64,000 nt of DNA from Micromonospora alfalfae (GTDB lineage: Bacteria > Actinomycetota > Actinomycetes > Mycobacteriales > Micromonosporaceae): positions 1 to 64,000 of the forward strand of contig NZ_JAKKFH010000055.1 of NCBI RefSeq assembly GCF_022230925.1, read 5' to 3'. The position numbers and the translations under genes are program-made. Positions 45,377 to 54,118 of the stretch are shown piece after piece. Positions within the stretch are counted from its first letter, which is position 1. Each line of letters begins with the position of its first letter. The notes beneath the pieces are model-generated. The model did not search any database, was not told where the DNA came from, and was given only the letters and a program-made list of their open reading frames with translations.

Positions 45377-46291
45377 ATGAAGTGGACCGAGCAGCAGATT
45401 CCGCGCCAGGACGGCCGGGTGGCAGTGGTCACCGGCGCCAACACCGGGCTGGGCTTCGAGACCGCCCGGCGGCTCGCCGAGCGGGGGGCGTCGGTCGTGC
45501 TGGCCGTTCGTGACACAGCGAAGGGCAAGCTGGCCGCCGCCCGGATCAACGGCGACGTCTCCGTGCAGGAGTTGGATCTGACCTCGCTGGAATCGGTGCG
45601 CGCCGCCGCGGCCGACCTGCGCGCCACCCACCAGCGGATCGACCTGCTGATCAACAACGCCGGCGTGATGTACACACCGAAGCAGACCACCCGCGACGGC
45701 TTCGAGATGCAGTTCGGCACCAACCACCTGGGCCACTTCGCGTTCACCGGCCTGCTGCTCGACCTGCTGCTGCCCGTGCCCGGCTCCCGGGTGGTCACGG
45801 TGAGCAGCGCCGGCCACCGCATCCGCGCCGCCATCCACTTCGACGACCTTCAGTTCGAGCGTTCCTACGGCCGGGTCGCCGCCTACGGCCAGTCGAAGCT
45901 CGCCAATCTGATGTTCACCTACGAGTTGCAGCGCCGGCTCGCTCCGCACGGCACCACCGTCGCGGTGGCCGCGCACCCGGGCGTCTCCAACACCGAACTG
46001 GTCCGCAACGCCCCGGCGGTCGTCCGCGCGCCGATCACGTGGCTCGCCCCGGTGATCACCCAGCCCGCGACGGCGGGCGCGCTGCCCACCCTGCGGGCCG
46101 CCACCGACCCGTCAGTCCTCGGCGGGCAGTACTACGGCCCCGACGGCCTGGGTGAGGTGCGCGGCTACCCGAGGCTGGTCACCTCCAGCCCCGAGTCCTA
46201 CGACGTGGGCGTGCAGCAACGCCTCTGGGCCGTCTCGGAAGACCTCACCGGCGTGCGGTTCCCGCTGGGTCGGGCAGCCGCGACGGCGTGA
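45377..46291 (+). CDS. short-chain dehydrogenase (retinol dehydrogenase-like)
   Basis: 304-aa Rossmann oxidoreductase. Cofactor motif VAVVTGANTGLGFETARRLA, the NNAGVMYTPKQTT stretch, catalytic Ser in VVTVSSAGHRIRAA and the YGQSKLANLMF motif with Tyr and Lys are all present. It reduces or oxidises an unknown carbonyl or alcohol with NAD(P)H. ATG 45377 follows the third operator box directly, with GGGGAG as ribosome site. Confidence 0.93.
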   Translation: MKWTEQQIPRQDGRVAVVTGANTGLGFETARRLAERGASVVLAVRDTAKGKLAAARINGDVSVQELDLTSLESVRAAAADLRATHQRIDLLINNAGVMYTPKQTTRDGFEMQFGTNHLGHFAFTGLLLDLLLPVPGSRVVTVSSAGHRIRAAIHFDDLQFERSYGRVAAYGQSKLANLMFTYELQRRLAPHGTTVAVAAHPGVSNTELVRNAPAVVRAPITWLAPVITQPATAGALPTLRAATDPSVLGGQYYGPDGLGEVRGYPRLVTSSPESYDVGVQQRLWAVSEDLTGVRFPLGRAAATA

Positions 46292-46316
46292 CAGTGCCGC
46301 GTCCCGCTGTCAGCAC

Positions 46317-46391
46317 GATCCACTCGGGTTCACGGAAGTCGGGGCGTCCCGCCGCCAAGGACGCCCCGATTTCACGAAACCCGAGTCGATC
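46317..46391. repeat. dispersed palindromic element P5
   Basis: GATCCACTCGGGTT against AACCCGAGTCGATC (one mismatch) and inner GGGGCGTCC against GGACGCCCC. It lies in the 234-bp convergent gap between the SDR and the HxlR/SCP2 gene and may terminate both; the rest of that gap has nothing recognisable. Confidence 0.85.
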
Positions 46392-46525
46392 TCCGCCACC
46401 GCCGGGAGAACGGGACGGGTTGTCCAACCACGAGGGCCGTGGCGATCTCCGTCATCGTCAGGTGGTCGCCGGGAGTCAGCCCGCGCCGAGGGTGGCGTTC
46501 TCCGGAGGGGGCGGATCGCCGGTCG

Positions 46526-47191
46526 TCAGGGCGTGGCGGGCTGGGGTGCGGGGGTGAACGGCGCAAGGAGCAGATCGGTGAGGCGCCGCCTGGCATCCTC
46601 GTCACCGCTCATCCGCACCACGCCGGCATCAACCGCCGCCGCCATGGTGATCTCATGGCCACAGACGGCTCGAAGGGTGTCGATGTCGGTGCTGAGCGTC
46701 GCGTCGGGGTCGGTCGCCGTGCCGCGCCGGAGCCGCACCGTCTCGTTGGCGACGTCGGCGAGGTAGGTGTCGGCGTCGATGTGGAACGCGTAGCTGCCGG
46801 CGAGGTCCGAGGCGCGCGCCGGATCGAAGGCCGCCTTGATGCTGAGCAGCAGGGAGTCGACGCCGAGGGGGCCGTCGGGGAGTTGGGGGGACTGGCTTCC
46901 CCAGCGCCCGAACTGCAGCAGGATCGGCTCCAGGGCGCGGCCCCATTCGGTCAGCTCGTAGAGGTGTACGCGCGTCGGCGGGCCCAGGTCCCGCCGCCGG
47001 ACGACGCCGTACTCGGTCAACTGGCGCAGTCGCTGGCTCAGCACGTTTGGGCTCACCCCGGGTAGGCCGCCGAGCAGATCGTTGAACCGCCTCGGGCCGA
47101 GCAGTAGGTCGCGTACCACCAGCAGCGCCCACCGCTCGCCGATGATGTCCAGTCCACGTGCGACACCGCACGGATCCCCATAGCTACGCAT
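46526..47191 (-). CDS. HxlR-family regulator with SCP2-like C-terminal domain
   Basis: 221 aa from ATG 47191. The winged helix is clear: GVARGLDIIGERWALLVVRD, LLLGPRRFNDLLGGLPG, VSPNVLSQRLRQLTEYGVVR and HLYELTEWGRALEPILLQFG. The C-terminal half (AAFDPARASDLAGSYAFHID, TLSTDIDTLRAVCGHEI) resembles a sterol-carrier (SCP2)-like ligand domain. Divergent from a PPOX-fold gene that it probably controls. In-frame ATGs at 47200, 47206 and 47212 are alternative starts. Confidence 0.9.
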   Translation of the reverse strand: MRSYGDPCGVARGLDIIGERWALLVVRDLLLGPRRFNDLLGGLPGVSPNVLSQRLRQLTEYGVVRRRDLGPPTRVHLYELTEWGRALEPILLQFGRWGSQSPQLPDGPLGVDSLLLSIKAAFDPARASDLAGSYAFHIDADTYLADVANETVRLRRGTATDPDATLSTDIDTLRAVCGHEITMAAAVDAGVVRMSGDEDARRRLTDLLLAPFTPAPQPATP

Positions 47192-47227
47192 GCCGACCAT
47201 GGCCATCAGCATACCCGGATCCTTTTT

Positions 47228-47260
47228 TAGGAGTGCCACTTGTTCTGTAGGAGTTGACCC
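47228..47260. promoter_or_regulatory. TAGGAGT direct repeats between HxlR and PPOX genes
   Basis: TAGGAGTGCC (from 47228) and TAGGAGTTGACC (from 47248) are spaced 20 bp apart in the 84-bp divergent gap, and GTGCCACT is mirrored by AGTGGCAT near the PPOX start. They are plausible HxlR operator half-sites. Confidence 0.45.
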
Positions 47261-47275
47261 CCTAGCGTGAGTGGC

Positions 47276-47776
47276 ATGGACCTGCCGCCGCAAGGTGACG
47301 TGACGTTGCTGGACACCCCGTTGGCGCAGCGGTTGCTCGCCACGTCCCCGGTGGCGCGCCTCGCCTACACCAGCCGGGACGGAACGCCGCGGTTGATCCC
47401 GGTGAACTTCCTGTGGACCGGCGAGGAGTTGGTCGTCGGCGCGTTCGCCGGCACTTACAAGATCCGCGACCTGAGCGCCCGCCCCGACGTGGCGGTCTGC
47501 ATCGACACCGCAGACGGTCTTCCGGAGGTGCTCATGCTGCGCGGGAAGGTCACAGTGGCCGAGGTCGAGGGCGTCCTGCCGGAGTACGCCACCATCCAGC
47601 GTGCGGGGATGGGCGACGAGACGGGCGACGCCTACCTGGCGGCGATAGATCAGCCGGGCCTGCGGATGGTCCGGATCGGCCTGCGCCCCACCTGGGTCGG
47701 AGTGATCGACTTCCAGCAGAGGTTCCCGGGCCGGACGCCGGAACCCGTCCGAGCCGCGCTCAGCGGCGGCCAGTAG
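47276..47776 (+). CDS. pyridoxamine 5'-phosphate oxidase-fold flavoprotein
   Basis: 166 aa from ATG 47276 (GTG 47267 possible; neither has a good ribosome site, so leaderless expression is possible). The split-barrel fold is indicated by SPVARLAYTSRDGTPRLIPV, FLWTGEELVVGAFAGTYKI and PDVAVCIDTADGLPEVLMLR. Members bind FMN or F420 and reduce diverse substrates. Likely controlled by the divergent HxlR regulator. Confidence 0.88.
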   Translation: MDLPPQGDVTLLDTPLAQRLLATSPVARLAYTSRDGTPRLIPVNFLWTGEELVVGAFAGTYKIRDLSARPDVAVCIDTADGLPEVLMLRGKVTVAEVEGVLPEYATIQRAGMGDETGDAYLAAIDQPGLRMVRIGLRPTWVGVIDFQQRFPGRTPEPVRAALSGGQ

Positions 47777-47834
47777 TCGACACCGCCGAGGTCCCGGATC
47801 CCCGGGGCCCACCGCACCATGACGGAGGACGACG

Positions 47835-48401
47835 TTGCGCAAGATTGTCGTGTCGATGTGGACCACCCTCGACGGGTTCGTCGCCGGCCCCGACGACGAG
47901 ATGGACTGGCTGCTGATCGACGACCATCTGCAAAAGTACGAGCGGGACCTGGTGGACAAGGCCGGAAGCCTCATGCTGGGCCGGGTCACGCACGCCGACT
48001 TCGCCGGACACTGGCCGCTGGTCGCCCAGGATCCCGACCAGCCCGACGACGTACGGGGTTATGCCCAGCGGCTCGACGCGCTGGAAAAGATCGTCGTCTC
48101 CGCCTCGGGCGACACCGCGACCTGGGGTGACAGCCGCCGGCTCACTCACATCGAACCCGACGAGATCGCCCAGCTGAAGCGTGATCCCGGCGGCGACATC
48201 GTGGTCTACGGCAGCCTCACGCTGATCCGGTCCCTTGCCAACCTGCGGCTCATCGACGAGTTCCACCTCCTGGTGCATCCCCTGTACCTGCGCCGGGGCA
48301 AGGCGCTGTTCGACGGTGATCAACCCCCGGCACGACTGGAGTTGGTCTCCGCCGAACCCTTCGCCTCCGGGGTCGTCCTCCTGAAGTACCACCCCGCCTG
48401 A
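47835..48401 (+). CDS. dihydrofolate reductase-family protein (RibD C-terminal type)
   Basis: 188 aa with a TTG start after GGAGGACGACG. Segments IVVSMWTTLDGFVAGPDDEM, LMLGRVTHADFAGHWPLVA, IVVYGSLTLIRSLANLRLID and FHLLVHPLYLRRGKALFD match the widespread YyaP/RibD-C type. It probably binds NADPH and reduces an unknown small molecule; not a true folate enzyme. Confidence 0.9.
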   Translation: MRKIVVSMWTTLDGFVAGPDDEMDWLLIDDHLQKYERDLVDKAGSLMLGRVTHADFAGHWPLVAQDPDQPDDVRGYAQRLDALEKIVVSASGDTATWGDSRRLTHIEPDEIAQLKRDPGGDIVVYGSLTLIRSLANLRLIDEFHLLVHPLYLRRGKALFDGDQPPARLELVSAEPFASGVVLLKYHPA

Positions 48402-48406
48402 CGAGT

Positions 48407-49126
48407 TCAGGCGGTGCGGTCGGGTAGCGCGCAGCCATCCGGGGCGCACATGCCCTCGGCGACACCGACCACCGGCAGTGGCTGCGGCGTCGGGTGGCTC
48501 TCGGCCCACGCCTTGTCGATGACCGCGAGCAGGTCGTCGAGGCCGATCGCCCCGGGCACGGCGAAGCGGCCGTCGAAGACGAGGAACGGCGCGCCGCGGG
48601 CCCCGAGTCGCTCTGCCTCGCGCTGGTCGGCCGCCACCCGGGCCCGGTAGCGGCGGCTTCGCAGGGCGTCGGCGGCCCCGGCGCTGTCCAGACCCACCTC
48701 GGCGGCGAAGTCGAGGACCTCCTCAGCGGTCCACAGCTTGCGGGCCTGCCCGAAGTGCGCGCGGAACATCGCCGTCCAGATCTGCGTGCCGCGACCCTGG
48801 TCGGACGCGTACGCGAGCAGTTCGTGGGCGAGATCCGTCGGCCCGAGCGTGCGGTCCACCGCGTGGTAGGGCGTCAAACCCTCCGCCTCGGCCGCCCGCT
48901 CGATCGGCCGCAGAACCCTGTCGACTGTCGTCGCGGGAGCCCCCGCCATCGTGATCAGCTCCCGTTGACTGACACCCGCGCGGGGCAGGTCGGGATGCAG
49001 CTGGAACGACCTGTGGATCACCTGGATTTGGTCGCCGTACGAAAGCCGGTCCACTGCCCGGTGGAGCCGGTGGTCCATCAGCCCGCAGTACGGGCAGACG
49101 ATGTCCGACCAGAACTCGATCTTCAT
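48407..49126 (-). CDS. DsbA-family (FrnE-like) oxidoreductase
   Basis: 239 aa from ATG 49126. MKIEFWSDIVCPYCGLMDHR carries the CPYC redox pair, and a helical insert and PFLVFDGRFAVPGAIGLDDL (cis-Pro region) follow. Cytosolic, no signal peptide. A C-terminal extension with CAPDGC adds two further cysteines. FrnE-like enzymes act as polyketide-related or stress thiol oxidoreductases. Divergent from an HxlR regulator with which it likely forms a regulatory pair. Confidence 0.9.
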   Translation of the reverse strand: MKIEFWSDIVCPYCGLMDHRLHRAVDRLSYGDQIQVIHRSFQLHPDLPRAGVSQRELITMAGAPATTVDRVLRPIERAAEAEGLTPYHAVDRTLGPTDLAHELLAYASDQGRGTQIWTAMFRAHFGQARKLWTAEEVLDFAAEVGLDSAGAADALRSRRYRARVAADQREAERLGARGAPFLVFDGRFAVPGAIGLDDLLAVIDKAWAESHPTPQPLPVVGVAEGMCAPDGCALPDRTA

Positions 49127-49166
49127 GGTGCCCCTCACTGATTCTCACTTCTTGTTCGTAGCGCCA

Positions 49167-49176
49167 TGATGCATCA
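49167..49176. promoter_or_regulatory. palindrome in the DsbA/HxlR divergent gap
   Basis: TGATGCATCA is a perfect 10-bp palindrome, flanked by GATTCTCAC and CAGAATTG, in the 115-bp gap. The AT-richer surroundings and position between divergent starts make it a candidate HxlR operator. Confidence 0.45.
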
Positions 49177-49241
49177 GAATTGGAGGGCCACAAAAGGTAC
49201 ATTCATGTGCGTAGCGCGGACTGCGCGGAGGGGCGGCGGGG

Positions 49242-49673
49242 ATGAGCGCAGGAGAACTTCGGCGCAGGCGCACCAACGTCCGGGGGAACGTTCGGGCCGC
49301 TCCGGGGCCCTGCGCCCACTGGAACGACGAGGACGCCGACTTCATCCGGGAGGTCCTGGACCTCGTCGGCGACAAATGGAGCGTGCTGATCATCGGCACG
49401 CTCGCCGACGGCCCCGTCCGTTACTCGGACCTGGGCGACGCGATCCCCGGCATCTCCCAGCGCATGCTCACGCTGACCCTGAAACACCTCCAGCGCACCG
49501 GCCTCATCACCAGGACGTCGTACCCGGAGGTGCCACCCCGCGTCGAATACGCCCTCACCGAGCTGGGCAGGTCACTGCTCTCCACCGTTCTGGCCCTGGC
49601 GGCCTGGTCCGCCGACCACCACGCCGAGATCCGCCGCCACCAATCGGCCTACGACAGCCGCGCCGCGACCTGA
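49242..49673 (+). CDS. HxlR-family regulator
   Basis: 143 aa. The winged helix VLDLVGDKWSVLIIGTLADG, SQRMLTLTLKHLQRTGLI and YALTELGRSLLSTVLALAAW is standard. Cys-24, in PGPCAHW ahead of the helix-turn-helix, is a conserved redox-sensing position in several HxlR proteins. Divergent from the DsbA-family gene, its probable target. Confidence 0.92.
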   Translation: MSAGELRRRRTNVRGNVRAAPGPCAHWNDEDADFIREVLDLVGDKWSVLIIGTLADGPVRYSDLGDAIPGISQRMLTLTLKHLQRTGLITRTSYPEVPPRVEYALTELGRSLLSTVLALAAWSADHHAEIRRHQSAYDSRAAT

Positions 49674-49678
49674 CGGAC

Positions 49679-50605
49679 TCATGCTCGCAGGTGGGCGACG
49701 ACCACCCGGGTGGCCTGGGCGATGAGGCTGTCGTCCGGGCTGGCGTCCTTCCTGTCGCGGCTGGACAGCACGGCGAGCACGATCGGGGCCCGGTCGGGCG
49801 GCCAGATCACCGCGATGTCGTTGCGGGTGCCGTACCCACCGGTCCCGGTCTTGTCCCCGACCACCCAGCCGGCCGGCACCCCGGCGCGGACCAGCGCCGC
49901 GCCGGTGGTGTTGCCCCGCAGCCAGCCGATCAGCACGTCGCGGTCCGCCGGTTCCAGGGCAACCCCCACCGTGTACGCCCGGAGGTCGCCGGCCAGGGCC
50001 CGCGCGGTGCTGGTGTCCCGCCTGTCGCCAGGTGTTCCCTCGTTCAGCGCTGTCTCGTAGCGGGCCGCGTCGGTGACAGTGTCGCCCAGCGCGCGCAGCT
50101 TCGACTCGAACCCCGCCGGCCCGCCGAGGTGGCGCAGCAGCAGGTTGCCGGCCGTGTTGTCGCTGTAGCGCACTGCGGCGTCGGCGAGGGCCCGCAGGCT
50201 CATGCCCTCGCCGACGTGCTTCTCGGTGATGGGGGAGTGCGCCACCAGGTCCCGCGCCGAGTACCGCACCACCCGATCCAGCTGGGCGTCTGTGGTGCCG
50301 TCGAGCACCTCGGCGGCAGCGAGGGCCTTCCACGTCGAGGCGTACGCGAACCGCTCGTCGGCGCGGTACTCCACAGTGCGGCCGGCGCCCGTGTCGACGG
50401 CGTAGATCCCCAGCCGCGCCCCGAACTGCTCCTCCAGCCGGCGGAACTCCTGATCGGCGGCCGGCGACGGGGCGAGCGTCACCTGCGGGCTCGGCGTCGT
50501 CACCGCCTCGGTGGCGTCGCCGCCGCCGCTGCTGCACCCCGCCACCGACACCAGTGTCGACGCCGTGGCCATCATGATCGCCAGCCGTCGGACCGAAACC
50601 GCCAC
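49679..50605 (-). CDS. bla: class A beta-lactamase, lipoprotein
   Basis: 308-aa serine beta-lactamase. A lipoprotein signal (STLVSVAGCSS, lipidated Cys about 24) anchors it outside the membrane. Catalytic motifs are complete: STWK (nucleophile Ser and Lys), YSDN, the omega-loop E-x3-N region TALNEGTPGDRRD and DKTGTGGYGTRND. It hydrolyses penicillins or cephalosporins; spectrum unknown. It starts 26 bp after the rph stop with CAGGAGG as ribosome site, so it is probably co-transcribed with rph. Confidence 0.95.
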   Translation of the reverse strand: MAVSVRRLAIMMATASTLVSVAGCSSGGGDATEAVTTPSPQVTLAPSPAADQEFRRLEEQFGARLGIYAVDTGAGRTVEYRADERFAYASTWKALAAAEVLDGTTDAQLDRVVRYSARDLVAHSPITEKHVGEGMSLRALADAAVRYSDNTAGNLLLRHLGGPAGFESKLRALGDTVTDAARYETALNEGTPGDRRDTSTARALAGDLRAYTVGVALEPADRDVLIGWLRGNTTGAALVRAGVPAGWVVGDKTGTGGYGTRNDIAVIWPPDRAPIVLAVLSSRDRKDASPDDSLIAQATRVVVAHLRA

Positions 50606-50631
50606 TGTCGTTCCTCCTGAGGTGCCGTCGG

Positions 50632-53262
50632 TCAGGAAAGGATCTCCACGTACCCGTCGCTGCCGTGCACGCGGATCCGCTGCCCGTCGCGGATCAGCCG
50701 GGTCGCGTCGAGCACGCTGACGACGGCCGGCAGGCCATACTCCCTCGCGATCACCGCGCCGTGCGTCATCAACCCGCCGACCTCTGTCACCAGGCCGGCG
50801 ATGCCGACGAACAGCGGCGTCCAGCTCGGGTCAGTGTGGGCGGTGACGAGGATGTCACCCGCTTCGAGGTCGGCCTGTGCCATGTCCAGGATGACGCGGG
50901 CGCGTCCTTCGACAGTCCCGGCGGACACCGGCATCCCGGCCAGGGCGCCGGCCGGCAGGTCGTCGCGTCGGTACGCCCCGGTGATCGCCTCGCCGTCGGA
51001 GGTCAGCACCCGGGGCGGGGTGAGCGCCTGGTACGACAGGAACTCCTCCCGACGCCGCCGGATCAGCTCGTCATCCACCCGGTGCGTGCGCACCACCTCG
51101 TGGAACTCCTGGAACGTGAGGTAGAAGACGTCTTCGGTCTCGGCGAGCACGCCGGCGCGTACCAGGCGCTCGGCCTCTGCCAGCAGGGCCTGCTTGTAGA
51201 TGAAGTAGCGGCTGATGATGTCGTACTTCGGGTACTCCCGGTAGCCGATGAAGGCCCGCACCCGGTCGATCATCCGCGCGGTCTCGTCGGCCTTCTGTTG
51301 CCCGTCCGGCAGCGCCCGCAGGCGCGTCAACACCTCCTGCGCCTGCTGCCGTGCCCGCTGCTGGCCCTGCTCGAAGCGCCGCCGGGCCGCGCCCGGCTCG
51401 AAGAGCTTGACGTTGTCCAGCAGCACCGGCACCAGCGTGCTGGGGCGTTCGCTCCACCGCGGCCTGGTGATGTCGATCTCGCCGACGCAGCGCATGCCGT
51501 ACCGGTCGAGGTACGCCTTGATGGCGGCGCGCGCCTCGGCCCCGCCCGCGACCTTCGGCAGCTCGTCGAGGAAGTCGTCGTGCGCGACGTCCTGGAGGAA
51601 TGCCACCACCTCCGGGTAGGGGCGGATCACGTCGGCGACGTCGAGCAGCGCCAGCCCCATCTCCGACGTGACGTTGCCGGGCGCGGAGAGGGTGAGGGTG
51701 TCGGCGGCGTTCTTCTCACCCAGCCACTCGTGCAGCCGGTCGTTGAGCCACCAGGTGGCCTCCATGCCGGCCATGATCGCCTGCATGTTCAGCGGATCGC
51801 CGAGGACCCGCTTGTGCTCCTTGAACGCCTCCAGCAGGAAGTCGAACAGCGCCGTACCGGTCACCGTCGCGATGTCGCGTCGCAGGGCGGCTATGGATGC
51901 CCTGCTGCGCTCGATCAGCTCGGTGACGATCGCCGGGTCGGTTTCGATCGAGGTGGACGCGCCGCCGGTCGTCAGCCTGGCGGGACCGCCCCCGTCCGGA
52001 AGCGTCGGAATGAAGTCGGGGCGGTCGAGGAGCGTCTGCAACGCGTCGCGCATCAGGGGATCGGACTTCCCGACCATCTCCAGGAAGCCGGCGCGGCTCG
52101 TGGGCGAGGCCAGCAGCCGGGTGGCGTCGACGAACAACCTCCCGCCGGCCTCCAGCATCACGGCGATGGCCGTCAACTGCCACATCGAGAGACCCAGCGG
52201 CCGCATGGCGTCGGTCATCATCTGCTGGTGACCGACCGAGAGGTAGACGTGGTTCTCCTGGTCGTCGGCCGCCGGGATGGGGAACAGGGTGGTGATCGGC
52301 CGGCTCTGCACGATCTGGAAGTCGTCGTCCACCAGGCACCACTCGATGTCCTGCGGGCGGCCGAAGTGCGCCTCGATCCGTCGCCCGAGCTGCACCAGCC
52401 GTAGGACCTGCGCCTGCGTCAGCGCCGGCTGCTCCTGCCGCTGCGCCTCGATCGCCACCTCCCGCGTTCCGCCGCCGGGCAGCGCGGTGACGGCGCGCTG
52501 CTTGGCGGCGACAGTGCCGGCGACGACCTCGCCGTCGCGCACCGTGAAGACGTCCGGGTTCACCAGGCCGGACACCAGGGCCTCGCCGAGGCCGAAGCTG
52601 GCGTCCACCGTCGCGACAGTCCGGTTGCCAGTCACCGGGTCCGCCGTGAACAGGATGCCTGCGGCATCCGAAAAAACCATCTGCTGTACGACGACAGCCA
52701 TCTGAACCGTGCGGTGGTCGATGCCGTTGCGAAGGCGGTAGATGACGGCCCGCTCGGTGAACAGTGACGCCCAGCACCGGCTGACGTGCCGCAGGATCGC
52801 CTCCGGCCCCACCACGTTCAGGTAGGTGTCCTGCTGGCCGGCGAAGGACGCCGTGGGCGTGTCCTCCGCCGTCGCGCTGGACCGCACGGCGTAGGCGGCC
52901 TGCTCGCCGAACCGGTCGAGCGCGCCGGTGATCGCGGCGGCCAGGTCGCCCGGAATCGGGGTCTCCTCGACGCTGCGGCGGATCTCCGCGCTGAGCGTGC
53001 GAATCGCCTCCCGCTCGTCCGCGCTCAGGCGCGACAACTGATCGAGTCGATCGTCCATCGACGGCGTCTGCGCCATGATCCGCCGGAAGGCGGCAGTCGT
53101 GACGCAGAACCCCGCCGGCACCCGGATGCCGTCGATCCGCGACAGCGCGCCCAGGTGCGCGGCCTTGCCGCCGACGACCGACACCTGCGTCTCGTCGACC
53201 TCTCGAAGATCCAACAGTGGTGCCTGGCCGGCGCGGTCCTCGTCCCTCGACAACACACCCAC
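50632..53262 (-). CDS. rph: rifampin phosphotransferase
   Basis: 876 aa in the Rph layout. An ATP-grasp domain (SVVGGKAAHLGALSRIDGIR, YAVRSSATAEDTPTASFAGQ, IVQSRPITTL at its end) is followed by a rifampin-binding domain beginning VYLSVGHQQMMTDAMRPLGL, and a swivelling His domain (EVGGLMTHGAVIAREYGLPA, phospho-His). It transfers the beta-phosphate of ATP to the C21 hydroxyl of rifamycins, inactivating them. The C-terminus DGQRIRVHGSDGYVEIL is typical. A 19-bp repeat upstream matches the rifamycin-associated element, and a beta-lactamase gene follows. Confidence 0.95.
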   Translation of the reverse strand: MGVLSRDEDRAGQAPLLDLREVDETQVSVVGGKAAHLGALSRIDGIRVPAGFCVTTAAFRRIMAQTPSMDDRLDQLSRLSADEREAIRTLSAEIRRSVEETPIPGDLAAAITGALDRFGEQAAYAVRSSATAEDTPTASFAGQQDTYLNVVGPEAILRHVSRCWASLFTERAVIYRLRNGIDHRTVQMAVVVQQMVFSDAAGILFTADPVTGNRTVATVDASFGLGEALVSGLVNPDVFTVRDGEVVAGTVAAKQRAVTALPGGGTREVAIEAQRQEQPALTQAQVLRLVQLGRRIEAHFGRPQDIEWCLVDDDFQIVQSRPITTLFPIPAADDQENHVYLSVGHQQMMTDAMRPLGLSMWQLTAIAVMLEAGGRLFVDATRLLASPTSRAGFLEMVGKSDPLMRDALQTLLDRPDFIPTLPDGGGPARLTTGGASTSIETDPAIVTELIERSRASIAALRRDIATVTGTALFDFLLEAFKEHKRVLGDPLNMQAIMAGMEATWWLNDRLHEWLGEKNAADTLTLSAPGNVTSEMGLALLDVADVIRPYPEVVAFLQDVAHDDFLDELPKVAGGAEARAAIKAYLDRYGMRCVGEIDITRPRWSERPSTLVPVLLDNVKLFEPGAARRRFEQGQQRARQQAQEVLTRLRALPDGQQKADETARMIDRVRAFIGYREYPKYDIISRYFIYKQALLAEAERLVRAGVLAETEDVFYLTFQEFHEVVRTHRVDDELIRRRREEFLSYQALTPPRVLTSDGEAITGAYRRDDLPAGALAGMPVSAGTVEGRARVILDMAQADLEAGDILVTAHTDPSWTPLFVGIAGLVTEVGGLMTHGAVIAREYGLPAVVSVLDATRLIRDGQRIRVHGSDGYVEILS

Positions 53263-53330
53263 GTCTCGCCCCCGTTACCTCGTTTGTGCTGGTCCGGCCG
53301 CCGATTCTGCGCCACGACCGGGGTCTTGCG

Positions 53331-53349
53331 GCAAGCCCCCAGGTGCGGT
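53331..53349 (-). promoter_or_regulatory. rifamycin-associated element (RAE)-like inverted repeat
   Basis: GGGTCTTGCGGCAAGCCCC is a 19-bp inverted repeat (9-1-9, one mismatch) 68 bp upstream of rph. It agrees with the RAE known upstream of rifamycin-inactivating genes in actinomycetes, as I recall its consensus. It should mediate induction by rifamycins. Minus-strand TAACGTATAC nearby may be a -10 region. Confidence 0.8.
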
Positions 53350-53416
53350 ATACGTTAGAAGTGGCAGGGAGAGTGATCTCCTTGCCGCTTGTTTTTGTCG
53401 GGCGGCCGGGCCCTGC

Positions 53417-54118
53417 TCAGTCGTAGGGGAGTCGGCGCGGCTCGAATCTCAGCCCTCGGCCGAGCTGCCAGGAGGCGGTGGGCCAGGCCGCGAGGAAGCC
53501 AGCTATCAGCCCGAGCTGACCGGCGAACCAGAACGTCGGGCTGTCGGGTCGCAGGTGCGGCTCCGAAAAGACCACCCGATGCGCGAGGGTCAGCCACACG
53601 AACAACGCCACCTCGAACACGGTGATGGTCAGCAGCTCGATCCTGCCGACGCTCGACAGTGCGTGCCAGACCTTCGTCAGGCTGCGACCCGGCCCGGCGA
53701 AGTACCGGAAGAGAACGGCGATCGTCACCGCCATCAGATAGTCGCCCGCGTAGCCGACCCACAGCGGGTCCTCGGCCGGGTCGAATCTCACGGCGTACAG
53801 GGCGACCTCGGCGACGATGAACCCGAGAGCGCAGTGCGCGCCGCAGCGGGACACGTGGGTGACGACGATGCCCCGGCGCGGCCGTCGCGGTTGACCCTCC
53901 TGCCGCCGTTGAGAGAACGCCTCGGGCCTGCCCCAGTTCCAGTAGAGGCGGACGGCGGCAGGGCCGATGTAGAGGACGGTCACCAGCCAGACGATCTCCA
54001 TGACCCGGACCGGCTGCCGGTGCCCGCGGAGATAGGTGTCGGCGATGACGACCGCGAAGCTGACGACGCCGAACGCGAGCGAAGCCCACGAGAGCGCTAC
54101 GAGCCAGGTTGGTTGCAT
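53417..54118 (-). CDS. DUF4396-family membrane protein
   Basis: 233 aa from ATG 54118. Six or so hydrophobic segments (WLVALSWASLAFGVVSFAVV, VMEIVWLVTVLYIGPAAVRL, FWFAGQLGLIAGFLAAWPTA) and the family motif SRCGAHCALGFIVAEVALYA with its Cys/His pair. Function of the family unknown. It lies upstream of rph on the same strand with 154 bp between, containing the RAE-like site. Confidence 0.8.
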   Translation of the reverse strand: MQPTWLVALSWASLAFGVVSFAVVIADTYLRGHRQPVRVMEIVWLVTVLYIGPAAVRLYWNWGRPEAFSQRRQEGQPRRPRRGIVVTHVSRCGAHCALGFIVAEVALYAVRFDPAEDPLWVGYAGDYLMAVTIAVLFRYFAGPGRSLTKVWHALSSVGRIELLTITVFEVALFVWLTLAHRVVFSEPHLRPDSPTFWFAGQLGLIAGFLAAWPTASWQLGRGLRFEPRRLPYD

